64,000 nucleotides of DNA from Populus alba (taxonomy: Eukaryota; Streptophyta; Magnoliopsida; Malpighiales; Salicaceae). The position numbers and the translations under genes were made by a program. Where the stretch lies: positions 9,246,392 through 9,310,391 of the forward strand of contig NC_133297.1 in assembly GCF_005239225.2 (NCBI RefSeq), read 5' to 3'. This document shows, in pieces, positions 35,962 through 53,875 of the stretch. The notes under the pieces are model-generated. The model worked only from the letters and a program-made list of their open reading frames with translations. It searched no databases and was not told where the DNA came from. The first letter of the stretch is position 1. Each line of letters starts with the position of its first letter.

Positions 35962-37060
35962 CCTTTTCAATTTTTTTTTTTGTCAATGTGTTATTACGAA
36001 GCTAATAAAATCCATAATATAAACACAATCACGGTAAAATTTAACACCCATATCTCTTTTATTATTTGAAAAGCTTTAACATTGCATGGTACTCAATTTG
36101 AAGTAGATACCAGAAAGGTGATGCTATTATCATTCACAGAGCTTAATAAATAGATTGAGTTTTTATTTGTTAAAACTTGCAATAAACCTTTTTTCTCTCT
36201 CTTAAAATTCTCCAAAACGTAGATAATTTGCCAATATTAATGTTTGTTTAGTAATGTGGTGTATGATATATTTTTTAAAAGTGATTTTTAATTGAAAATA
36301 TATAGAAATTATATATATATATATATTTTATTTTTTTAATATCAATATATTAAAATCATCGAAAAAATATTTAAAAACAATTAATTTAATATTTTTTTAA
36401 ACAAAAAAAATAAAAATTAAAAAATTAACTCGATATCAAACATAAAATAATTCCAATACAATTCACCCTGCAAAACCAAATGCCCTATTTAAACCTTTTT
36501 GTCACTCATGTATTATTTGTTGGCTTAAATACTATAATATTTTTTGATAAACACTCCTAAGTCTTCCTTTTTTTAGCAAGTTAGACATGCTTATATATCA
36601 AGCCATCATATACATTCACTAGTAATCATGCTTTATTCATGTATCTCTGTCATATAATTTATTTTTTCAAGACCAACATTATTAAAATTAAAATAAAACG
36701 TAAAAAAAAAATATAACATGATAATACCTTTTCGATCAATCTCTACATTAAAATGATAAAAGAATGGTAAATAAAAATGATGAAAATATATTAATAGCTA
36801 AAATAAGATAGACTTAAAAAAAAAAAAAGATTTCAATCCAATAAATGAAATCGAGGATGTAATAGGATGATGTTTCAATATCATATCGTACATCACAGCG
36901 TTGTTTGCTGTATAAGGTGGATCCAACAGCATTAAATTTAAGCCAATGACATAGCCTGGACCAATTGACATGGCCTTAGTTCTAGCGCATCTAATCAATC
37001 TCGATGCAAGGGGACCCTCTACTCTATTATAATATATGTAATTTAATATTAACAAAACCT
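35962..37060. other. AT-rich spacer before the tRNA-His gene
   Basis: AT-rich sequence with a MITE-like copy at 36265-36430. No coding exon is seen. Confidence 0.5.
36265..36430. mobile_element. MITE-like AT-rich repeat
   Basis: The copy includes TATATTTTTTAAAAGTGATT, ATATATATATATTTTATTTT, AATATCAATATATTAAAATC and TTTTTTTAAACAAAAAAAAT. It is of the same type as the other MITE-like copies, with diverged ends. Confidence 0.45.
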
Positions 37061-37070
37061 CGACATCTAA

Positions 37071-37141
37071 GTGGCTGTAGTTTAGTGGTAAGAATTCTAC
37101 GTTGTGGCCGTAGAGACCTGGGCTCGAATCCCAGCAGCCAC
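37071..37141 (+). tRNA. tRNA-His (GTG)
   Basis: A 71-base cloverleaf. The acceptor stem GTGGCTG (37071-37077) pairs with CAGCCAC (37135-37141). The D-arm region is TAGTTTAGTGGTAA. The anticodon stem CTACG/CGTAG encloses the loop TTGTGGC with anticodon GTG. The T-arm contains box B GGCTCGAATCCC. TTTT follows within a few bases as a Pol III terminator. The anticodon-stem pair differs from the CCACG/CGTGG I recall in other plant tRNA-His genes, with both sides changed so that pairing is kept. It lies about 220 bp upstream of the MCM7 start. Confidence 0.93.
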
Positions 37142-37224
37142 ATTTTACCTCTGACTATATTTTTTGCCCCATTAAGCGGGGTCCGCACCTGACCCCACCT
37201 GTACCATAATTATATGACACTACA

Positions 37225-37271
37225 TTTTCCCGCCAAAAGCCTCCCTTACCTCTCATTATTTGCCGCCAAAC
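37225..37271 (+). promoter_or_regulatory. two E2F-type sites upstream of MCM7
   Basis: TTTTCCCGCCAAAA (37225-37238) holds TTTCCCGC on the top strand and TTTGGCGG on the bottom, so it can be read as E2F sites on both strands. GCCGCCAAAC (37262-37271) gives a second GTTTGGCGGC. Both lie 95-140 bp before the MCM7 ATG. Plant MCM genes are known E2F-DP targets switched on at the G1/S transition. The motif match is seen; binding is inferred. Confidence 0.65.
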
Positions 37272-37364
37272 CCCTCTTTCCCTCCCATCTACTCAAATCT
37301 CTACCACTGCCGCTGCCCTCTCTGTCCGTCTGTCTCATTTCCGTGCCTTCTCTGCCGTAGAACC

Positions 37365-44412
<7,048 letters not shown>

Positions 44413-44699
44413 TGTGGGTTGCTCTTAATTATTGTGTTGTAGTCATATCTTGCTGAGCTTGTCATTGAGCCAACTTCCATATTTAGCTGGATTGTGAAGG
44501 CTGTTTTTAGTGTTGTAGGCTCTGGTTTTCAGCTATCAGAGTTTGAAAGGTTTAAGATGGATAGTGTATCTGAACAATTCTGCTTCTAACTTGACTGTAG
44601 GATTGCAAATTGTTTTACATGCGTCTCAGTGTGCTGTGCTCATTTTTTCTTAGGTTCACTTAGGAAGTAAATGGATAGGAGATTTGAAACGATTATTGA

Positions 44700-46600
44700 T
44701 TTCTTCGTTTTGATGAACCGTGATCTTTTTCTGGATTAATGCATATAAGAGAACCAATTCTTCCAAGCTTAGCTCTTTGGGGTTAGAGTTGTAGGCTGAA
44801 CAGTCAAGGTTCCTGTGATTGTTACAGCAATATCAGTTATTTCTCTTCACGGATAATACATTTGCATTTTGTTATTACGGGTGTATAATATTTTTTAGAA
44901 GTATTATTTGTTTTAAAAAATCAGTTTTTTATTATAAAAATTATCGAAAATTCTAAAAAAAATTAATTTAATATTTTTTATATATCAAAAATGCAAAACA
45001 ACCTTTTTAGAAGTGAACATGATAAAACCAAATGTGTGCTGACACCGCCGCTCCTTTGTTATCTCGTGTGGTTTGCTACAAATTACTATGATGGTTTTTC
45101 TTCGTGAAAATAGTCGTCTGGATTTATCAACTTCCAATTTACTTTGAGAAGTTTGTCATTTCTTGCTTCATTTTTAATTGAATTAAATTCCTAGTCTCGG
45201 ATCTTTTTTTAAGAGATTTTGTACCAGTAAAAAAAAAGCGTTGACTCTGTTTTTACAGCTATTGAATCCAAATTAATTATAAATTATGGAATACAAATAC
45301 AATATTAAATAAATAGTTAAGATTAAATCTTTAACTTAAAATAATTTAACTTAAACTATCAAAATATTATGAAAGTAAAATGTTTTAACATAAATATTTT
45401 AAATATAAAGCTAAGTCAAAGTTATTAAGACTAATGAGATATAAAAATCTATTGTTTTGCTCAAATTTCTACAAAGTATAAACATGAAAAAAAATAATAT
45501 AAATATAAACCATATATATTAGTGATAAATCTAATTTAAAAAAATTAATATTATTATTAATGAAAATCATAATGATAATTTTTAATATTATTATTAATAC
45601 CATTGTTATTGAAAATAGTAATGAAAAAGAATTTTTTATACTTGGATGATTTAATTAATTAAACTGAACCAGGTTCAATTTGATTTGAGGGTTTTTCAAG
45701 ACTGGAATAGAACATGTGGAATAAAACCAGAATATTTCGACTGAAATTTAGCCAAAAAGTCCAAAATGGATCGAGATTTAAAAGGAGATGAAAATTGTTT
45801 CGTTTTTTGAGTTGGTATGAAATATTTTGACTATTTTGAATAAAATAAAACGAAATTGACAACCTTGATTTTGAACCTAGAAAATACTTGGTGACACGTC
45901 ATTCAAATTTCTTTTTCAAGAAATACTAGGACATGTCACTTGTCAATTAAATTTTTCTCAAAACAACATGGGCATGTTGTGGAGTTTTTTTTAAAAAAAT
46001 ATTGTGGAGTTACAAAGACATGACAGTCTAAATTGATTTATAAGAATTTTAAATTAATTCGAACATGTTCTTTGTTATAAAAAAAAACACAACCAATTAA
46101 GTAATAAGCTAAAGGGTGTAGGGATTTTACTGTTCTTCCACACTCAATACACTGTAGATTATAATAGTAATCCACAATATATTTCCTTTTTTTCATGTTT
46201 TTTTTTTGCACTTTCATTTTTTCGATTTGCACCTTTTCTTCTTTTTTATTTCTACAGTATTACTCTTTTTTTTTTTTGCACCTTTTCTCTTTTTTTTTCT
46301 CACTCAAAATGTATTACTCTCCCCTTTTCTTTTCTTTTTTTCCTGCAGTACTTTCCTCTTTTTTCTTTTCTTTTCTTGTTTTTTTTCCTAAAATTATCTT
46401 TGTTAATTTTACTTTTTTAATATTGAGCTGGTTAAAAATTTCGTTTTGTAATTTCCTTTTCACTCGCAGTGTATTACTTTTTTTTTCCACTTTTTTAAAA
46501 TTTTGTTATTATTTTTTAAAAAATTGTTTTTGTTTATTTTTTTTTAATATTGATGTAATTGAAAATTAAGTTTTGTAATTTATTTCTTTTCATTTTGCCT
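44700..46600. other. AT-rich and pyrimidine-rich intergenic DNA after MCM7
   Basis: The MCM7 3' end is probably near 44650. A MITE-like fragment lies at about 44890-45005, and 46195-46560 is a long T/C-rich stretch whose open frames are low-complexity. No gene is recognised. Confidence 0.5.
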
Positions 46601-47039
46601 TTTTACAGTGTTAAAATGGTTTATCTATTTGCTAGGGTAACCCAAGTTGTTCCGGTTTATAAGTTTGGTGAGATTTTTTTTCTTTTTAATTTAACTTGAC
46701 TTTGTAATTGTTTATCTCATATAGTTAATTTATTTGTTTTTAATTTAGCACTATATTCACTTTTCATTTCCTTAATTTCACCATTTTTAATATTAAGTTG
46801 GTGGAAATTTTAGCTTTATAATTTTTTTGCTTGTTATTAACAGAAAAGTTACATCATGTCACGAAAGCACTATATCTTTCCTCATAAAATACCGTGGATT
46901 GCTACAAATCATTTTATTCAGCTTCTAAGTTTTTTTTTATCAACAACACAACTTTTTTTTCCATCATGAAATATTGGCTTCATAATACCTTTAGTTTCTA
47001 TTAATGTTAGACCTGGGTGCGTCCACGCCCAACCCCACG

Positions 47040-48305
47040 TCGATTTTTTTAATATAATAATGTGTTATAAAATTAGTATTTTCTTATAAGTCAAAGTGTT
47101 CATATAAAAAATATTATTATTTGAGTTATAAATATTATTAATTTTAGTATAGCTCAAAGTATAGATATAAAAAATATTATTATTTATGTTATAATCATCA
47201 CAATTATTGATGATATAAATATTACTATTTTTATTATAATTAATAGTATGAATATTAAAAATATTATCATTTGTGTCATAAATATTATTATTTTTATTAT
47301 GATTAATATTATTAATAAAATAATTAATAAATTTGAAAACAAAATTATTATTAACATTCAAAAAAATATTATTTTTTATATTATAAATTTTTATCGTATT
47401 TCTTATAAAAATAAAAAGTGAGCCCGTCGTGTAGCGCGAGCATGCGACAGTGCCTAACCCCATGTTGGGTTTGGACTTGACCACCTCCACATCCATGTTG
47501 GGCTTGGACGCGTCCCTGTCCTACCCTAAGTTCAGCTTGGAGTGTCCTCGCCCAACCCCACATTAGGTCTGGACATGACTGCGTCCACATCCATGTTGGG
47601 CCTAGACGCGTCCCTGCCCTACGCCAAGTTTAGCTTGGAGTGTCCACATCCATGTTGGGCCTAGACGCGTTCTCACGTTACCCCATGTTCGGCTTGGAGA
47701 GTCCCCGCCCAGCATGAAGTAGGGGCTAGACGCGTCCCCGCCCTACCCCACGTTGGGTCTGGACACCACCGTGTCCACATCCATGTTGGGCCTAGACGCG
47801 TTCTCACGTTACCCCATGTTCGGCTTGGAGCGTCCCCGCCCAGCATGAAGTAGGGGCTAGACGCGTCCCCGCCCTGGACGTGTCCATGACCAACCCCACG
47901 TTGGGTTTGGAGGCGTCCCCGCCCAACCCCATTTTGGGACCAGACGCGTCCTTACCCAATATGGAGTTGGGCCTGGACGCGTCCATGCTTAACCCCACGT
48001 TAGTTTTTTTTTTAATATAATAACGTGTTATAAATATTATTATTTTTCTTATAATTCAAAGTGTTCATATTAGAAATATTATTATTTATGTTATAATCAT
48101 CCTTGAAATTCTTAATATAATTATTTATGTGATAACTATTATTATTTTTATTATAATTCTAAATATTTGTATAAAACATAGTATTATTCGTGTTATAAAG
48201 ATTATGATTTTTATTATAATTAATAAATTTGAAAAAAAATTATTAATATTAAAAAATTATTTTTTCATTATAATATTTTGCAGTATTTTTTATGAAAATA
48301 AAATA
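47040..48305. repeat. GC-rich minisatellite between AT-rich direct repeats
   Basis: Two AT-rich blocks (47040-47400 and 48005-48305) share TTTAATATAATAACGTGTTA, TCAAAGTGTTCATAT and repeated AATATTATTATTT words in the same orientation. Between them (about 47400-48005) is a GC-rich array built from words such as CCCAACCCCACGTTGGG, TGTCCACATCCATGTTGGGC and the palindrome GGACGCGTCC. A segment of about 104 bp starting at 47641 is repeated almost exactly at 47772. The composition differs sharply from everything around it. It may be the tail array of a mobile element. Confidence 0.7.
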
Positions 48306-48399
48306 AAAAGTATTTTTTTTGCATCCAACTAGTACTTGCTAAAATGCATTACAATTTTTAAGTTAGGTTTACTGGCAATGCATTAAGACTACCGCTAAG

Positions 48400-49390
48400 A
48401 TGAAATTAATTAACTTGAAAATAGGAATTCTTATAATGTCTGATTCTTCTACGCTAGCTCATGCATTTGGACAAAAAAAGACAACAAAAAAACACTATTA
48501 GGATGATCATATACTATAGGAGCTGAAATAATTAATTATACTGAGAATCATTAATTAATGCATAGTTGATGGATCGGTTTTATTGTTTTTTGTTTGTTTG
48601 TTTGGAACTACCCTCCACAAGGATGGCCGTTAGAGAGTCGCCAACCCTCGTATCTTCGCTTATACATGATTTGAGTCTATACGCTCATAGGTCTGCTTAA
48701 TGCCAGACCCATCTTAAGGAGCTGTTACAACATGATCTGAGCGGATTTTTTATTAAGTTATTTATTTTTTATTGGTCTGGCAGTGGACTTGGCTCTTGTG
48801 TGCCAGACCCAAGGTACCTGAAGTTGGCATTAAGCCAAGTCCATGGTAGTGTGGGTCCACAACAAGAGCCGGACCAAATACACTTGGACTAGGAAGTAAT
48901 TAACTTCAAAATAGGACTTTCTTATAATGTATGATTCTTCTATGCTAGTTCATGCATTTGGAAAAAAAAAAAAAAAGAGAACAAAAAAACACTACTAGGA
49001 TGATCATAGACTAAAGGAGCTGAAATAATTAATTATGTTGAGAATCATTAATTAATGCATAGTTGATGGATCGATTTTTATTGTTTTTTGTTTGTTTGTT
49101 CGGAACTACCCTCCACAAAGATGGCCGTTAGAGAGTCGCCACCCCTCGTATCTTCGCTTATACATGATCTGAGTCTATACACTCATAGGTCTGCTTAATG
49201 CTAGACTCATCTTAAATAGCTGTTACAATATGATCTGAGCGGATTTTTTATTAAGTTATTTATTTTTTATTGGTCTGGCAGTGGACTTGGCTCTTGTGTG
49301 CCAGACCCAAGGTACTTGGAGTTGGCATTAAGCCAAGTCCACGGTAGTGTGGGTCCACAACAAAAACCGGACCTAATACACTTGGACTAG
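48400..49390. repeat. tandem duplication of about 495 bp of the element end
   Basis: Positions of about 48400-48895 and 48896-49390 are close copies. They share GGATGATCATA, GAGAATCATTAATTAATGCA, CTACCCTCCACAA, GTCGCC..CCTCGTATCTTCGC and GGTCTGGCAGTGGACTTGGC. Each copy contains the outer end of the left transposon copy plus about 190 bp of flank. Confidence 0.8.
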
Positions 49391-49399
49391 AAAGTTAGC

Positions 49400-49720
49400 C
49401 AAGTCCAAGGTAGCTTGGGTCCATAACCTATGCCGGAATCTTTAAAGTTGGACTTGGTAGTCGGCCAAGTCCAAGGTAGTGCGGGTCCCGCAAGCATGCT
49501 GGACCCAACACACATGGACTTGGCAGTGGGCCATGTCCAAGGTATGGTGGGTCTAGCAACTGTCCCGGACAATACATTTGGACTTGGCAATCAACCAAGT
49601 CTAAGGTAGTTTGGGTCCCGCATCCATGCCGGACCCAATACACTTGGACTTGGTAGATGCCAAGTTCAAGTGTATTGGGTTTGACACGCATTCCAGACAT
49701 AATACATTAGGATTTAACAC
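49400..49720 (-). repeat. hairpin-unit tail array, left copy
   Basis: Units of roughly 65-75 bp each carry GGACTTGG, a short spacer and CCAAGTCC, which can pair, followed by GGTAGTGTGGGTCC-like and GCCGGACCCAATACAC-like words. The array forms the tail of the left transposon copy and matches the inverse array at 55050-55690. Confidence 0.75.
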
Positions 49721-50614
49721 AACCAAACCTAAGATAATAACTAACCTCCTTCAAGTCAAAACTCGGAAAAACTTTAGTCTCTTTTCTAGCTATAACAGAC
49801 GTCTTAAACTATAGTTTTTCTACCCCTTTTTAGGTGTATCATAGTCCTTCATGGACCCACCATATTGTTATAATGTAAGAGATATTTATCCCTCATTCAA
49901 TGTTGTTAGGGTAATGACCCCGCAAGCCCTCCTTTTATAAGCTATAATTACACCATGAGAGCTTCACGAAAAAAGGTTCAGACTCTGAAAACACTCTCTA
50001 CTACCCTGATTTATTTTTGAAGATACTAAATTTATCATCGAGGATCTTAAAGTCCTCCAATTAGGATTGTTTTTGTTGCAGGTATTCAAGACCATTCTAG
50101 TAGATTTGGAGTCCATTAAAAAAGGAAGAAATTCAAATACTTAACGTTTAAATTACCTATTATCTTAAACACGAAAAAACCTCTTAGTTTTATAACTGCG
50201 AAATTCAGACAATATTAAGTTATTTGTGAACATCATCAATATTAATCCTAGAATGAATCCAAAATATTTTTCTAAGCATTATAGGTAAGTGTTTTTTAAT
50301 AGTGGGCGTCAGACCCATTAAGTTGCCAAAAATGTGAACAATTAGAAACACATGCCTTATGACCAAAGTCAGGACTTTAATAATCCTAATATTCAACATG
50401 TTACAATTAATATTTAAAGAAATCACATCTGCAGACCAGGTTCCTGGGCCAAATAGACTCTACTCCTGGTTGAGGTAGCTCTAACAGGAAAGACATCGAC
50501 AAAGTTTGGGACTTGGCTATTTAGAAAACTCTCGCTGAAGTCAACTTGTATACCTTCAGACAAGTTGAAGAAATACAAATTTGTCATCGCTAAAAAGAGT
50601 TTGTCTCTTATTGT

Positions 50615-51422
50615 CTATGTTAGAAACACGGACTCCCCATATTCTGACCAAAACATCTGAAAAGAATTCTTCAGGTTGTCCATCCTTGCACAAGATTTCT
50701 GAACCTCCTCCCTAGTTATCCTTGGTTCTTCCTTTAGGGTGTCTCTTGCCCCTCTAAGCTCAGGTACCTTGTTCTCCAATTCAATCATCCTTCTTTCTAG
50801 GAGGTCGATATGGTTGAAGGCCTCAACCAGCCGTTGCTCAGTCATTTTCATGGCATGAGTCTGTGCCCCCAGCTGCCTTTATAACCTGGAGTATGCTGTT
50901 CGAAGAGAGTCCATCTCAACATCTTGACCAACCTTTTCTTCTTTAAGTCTGTGAAATTTAGACTTGTCAGCTCTATACTGCTTAATGACCTCCTTCATGA
51001 CCCTTTTCTCCTCTGCCCATCTATTCTTAGAATGGACACACATTATGAAGGTCTAAATGATGATAAAAGAAAAAAAAACAAGTTATCTTTCAGAATAACA
51101 TACCAAATAAAAGGACATAAAAATTAACATGCTCTTTTACTCGAAACACCATTTGCCTTGTAATGGCCAGGTTGCACTGGAAGCTTGGGTTGGTCAGTCC
51201 TCGTACATCAGAAGGTAAGATGAGGAGTTTTTCTAATGTCTCCACCACATCAAGACCACCGGGTCCCAGCGTGGACCTTCCCTGGAGGATAGTCTCTATT
51301 ACCCTATTTTCTTTCTTATTGAGAATGGGTAAACAGATGGAGGCACAATCCAATCTTAGATTGGATAAGATGTCTTCCATCCTGAAGGATGGATGAGGCT
51401 GATTTGAAGACCAAGGAAACAA
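50615..51422 (-). pseudogene. transposon coding remnant with coiled-coil-like segment
   Basis: Two separate minus-strand frames are seen. The one at 51422-51090 includes RMEDILSNLRLDCASICLPI. The one at 50851-50615 includes AFNHIDLLERRMIELENKVP, whose heptad-like pattern suggests a coiled coil. They lie in the left transposon copy downstream of the Transposase_28-like fragments and could be C-terminal parts of the same dead gene. The domain family was not identified. Confidence 0.4.
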
Positions 51423-52003
51423 ATAACTTGGACTTGTGGGAGTGCCACTTGGATTTTGGGGGACCAGGTAACTTTATGGAGGAGGAATGATCTCTACCTC
51501 AGAATTAAAAGGAATGAAGGTTCTTCTTTTCCAACGAGAAGCCACCTCCAAAATGACCGAGGTGGGTGTTGGCGTCATATGACCTCCTGTTGAAGGAGAT
51601 CAAGACTCCCTTGCTGCCCTTGAGCATTTTTCATAATAGGAAGGTCAGTGGTGAGGGTGTCTTCAGCAACATCCTCAATTAGGATTGTGAGGGTGGGTAT
51701 TTTCTCTAATGTTTATTTATATAGAAGACCTAACTCTTGGTAGATGTTCTTTAAAAGAGGAGTCGCAACTAGGAAAGGGCGTAGTCACGTGACTAGACAT
51801 GGATGTCGTAGTCCCACTGTGTTCAGATCCAGCTGTTCCAGGAAAAGATGTTGTACAAGGAAACACTCAGGAAATAAAGGACATTACAATAAAAAAAAAA
51901 TATGAAATCAAAATTACCTGAGAGGCCGTATAGCCTTTGCGCCATACAATTGAGTCATACTCGGTATAGAGGTTGGATAACATGCAACAAACCCCCTCCT
52001 CCT

Positions 52004-52393
52004 CTAAGGACATATAGGTTTTTCATTTACACCCCCGAGAGGTGTCCTCCAAAAATAGGTATAGCCCCAAATTAGGCTATACCCATCTTGAAGTCTGGCT
52101 GAGCTAGTATACCTCACCACTACCCATTGTTCCTTCCATTTTTTCGATTGACTAGCCATTCCCATCATGGCATTTTTCATTGGTCCGTTATGTTTGTTGA
52201 TGAAGGAAAAAAACCAAGGGATTAAAGGTCCCCCATCAACACAACAGATCAAGGAAAAACAATATTGAAATACCCTGACCGAAGGCTCCTTTTTAGAAAT
52301 CCTAAAAAATATTTCAAAGGAGGACAAAACGATCCATCTATGAGGATGAATTTGAGCATGACTGAGGTTATAATACCTCTGATGATCCCTCAC
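52004..52393 (-). pseudogene. Transposase_28-like coding remnant, copy A
   Basis: The longest open remnant, about 129 codons, includes YNLSHAQIHPHRWIVLSSFE, IFFRISKKEPSVRVFQYCFS, PWFFSFINKHNGPMKNAMMG and KKWKEQWVVVRYTS. The order (HP..W..L..FE..., then F....P.V..F...F, then a W-rich end) resembles the plant putative gypsy-type transposon domain (Pfam Transposase_28). No complete frame is present. A second copy lies at 52500-52836 and a third, inverted, at 54480-54880. Confidence 0.5.
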
Positions 52394-52499
52394 AAATCCT
52401 TGTAGAGGGAATGAGTATCCAAACTCTTATAAGCATATAAGGGCTATAATGATAACATGCAACAAACCCCTTCCTCCTCTAGGGACAAGAGGGGCCAGG

Positions 52500-52836
52500 T
52501 CCAAGGTAGTGTGGGAGGTGTCTTTTAAAAATGAGTACAACCTCAAATTGCGCTATACCCATCTTGAAGTCTGGTTGAGCCAGTATACCTCACCCCTACC
52601 CATTGTTCCTTCCACTTTTTTTATCGACAGACCGTTCCTATCATGGCATTTTTCATTGGTCTGTTTTGTTTGTCGATGAAGGAAAAAAACCAAGGGATTG
52701 AAGGTCCCCCATCAACACTACTGATCAAGGAAAAACAATATTGAAATACCCTGATCGAAGGCTCCTTTTTAGAAATCCTAAAAAAATATTTCAAAGAAGG
52801 ACAAAACAATCCATCGATGGGGATGAATTTGAGCAT
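52500..52836 (-). pseudogene. Transposase_28-like coding remnant, copy B
   Basis: This tandem copy of the 52004-52393 remnant is offset by about 475 bp (the flanking word ATAACATGCAACAAACCCC recurs at about 51978 and 52452). It includes FFRISKKEPSIRVFQYCFSL and GGPSIPWFFSFIDKQNRPMK. Stops and frame breaks interrupt it. Confidence 0.5.
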
Positions 52837-53449
52837 GACTGAGGTTATAATACCTTAGGAAATCCCTCACAAATCCCTGTAGATAATACCACCTATTCTA
52901 TATTTGTTATTGACCTGAGAGATACGGTCACCGGTTTAAAGGACGACCACTAGAAATTCTCCTTATTCGTAAGCGTTAGCTTGGGATACCTGGTCCTAGG
53001 ACACCAAACTTTATGTGTCATCCACATGTGGCCTAGGTAGACTTTCCTAGGGAACATCCTCATCCCTTCTTCCAAGGGAAGAAGTTTGGGCATTATCTCT
53101 TTCAAATTTAGTTTCGATTCTTATGGCCGAAAAGCTTTTATGAGTGGCTCTAGTTTCAAGTCTGAAATTGAAATTACCTTCAGGTGTAGTTTTTCCCTTT
53201 CCTTTCCTGGAAGTCATAATAGTAAAAAGGAGAAAAAATTAAAGAAGGTTTTTCCAAAAGCACAAAAAAGGGAAGAATATGAATACAGGACAGGTGGTAT
53301 ATCTCGTTAATTAGTTCCTCTCTACTATCAAAATGCTCTCTTCTTGTAAAATATTGGAAGTTGCTATCTCATGTACTATCAACGACAAGTTTTAAGAAAG
53401 GTACAAAAAGAGGGAAGAATATGAATGTAGGACAGGTGGCACCTTCTCT

Positions 53450-53875
53450 GTAACCCTAGGAAGGCCAAAAACCTTTAATCGCTAGGATGATCATAGACTA
53501 TAGGAGCTGAAATAATTACTTCTGCCGAGAATCATTAATTAATGCATGTTGAATATTGCTAGCTAAGGCATCCATTATCCTATGTTAGAAAAACCCATGC
53601 TGCTCTTCCGAAACCATGAAAACAGTTAATGAGACCGCTGAAGATTGAAAACTGGAGTCCTTAAATTTTATTAAAGAGAGCAAGTGCCATAAATCATGCA
53701 GCTTGCTGTAACATTTAACTTTTGAATGTTATTATTCAAGAAAAATCATGGGCAACCATCCATCCTTAAATATATTAACAAATGAACTTTGTAATATTAA
53801 TTTACTTTATGAATTTTCTATGTATTTTAGATGAATTTGAATTGAAATGCTGTATTTTCTATATTTTCTCATCCC
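53450..53875. other. spacer between the two inverted element copies
   Basis: Positions 53484-53555 repeat the flank motif GGATGATCATAGACTATAGG...GAATCATTAATTAATGCATG, also present at about 48497 and 49000. The rest, up to 53875, has no match inside the window and looks like ordinary host DNA. It separates the heads of the two element copies. Confidence 0.5.

Larger units (their letters stand above)
49080..53450 (-). mobile_element. degenerate transposable element, left copy
   Basis: Read on the minus strand, the element runs from about 53450 to about 49080. It starts with a head near 53450, followed by a short basic Lys-rich region near 53200. Then come two partly duplicated coding remnants (52836-52500 and 52393-52004), a coiled-coil-like frame (51422-50615) and a tail of hairpin units ending in a CGAAGATAC..GGCGAC..GGGTAGTTCCGAAC block. 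The coding remnants (HPHRWIVLSSFEIFFRISKK, PWFFSFINKHNGPMKNAMMG) resemble the plant domain called putative gypsy-type transposon or Transposase_28. No reverse transcriptase or transposase core was found, so the class is uncertain. Confidence 0.6.

Noticed and set aside
46195..46569. 124-codon plus-strand open frame rich in Phe and Leu
   Set aside because: Product of a long T/C-rich stretch; low complexity rather than a membrane protein.
47065..47496. 143-codon minus-strand open frame rich in Asn and Ile
   Set aside because: It is made of AATATTATT-type low-complexity repeats and part of the GC-rich array; no domain and no gene structure.
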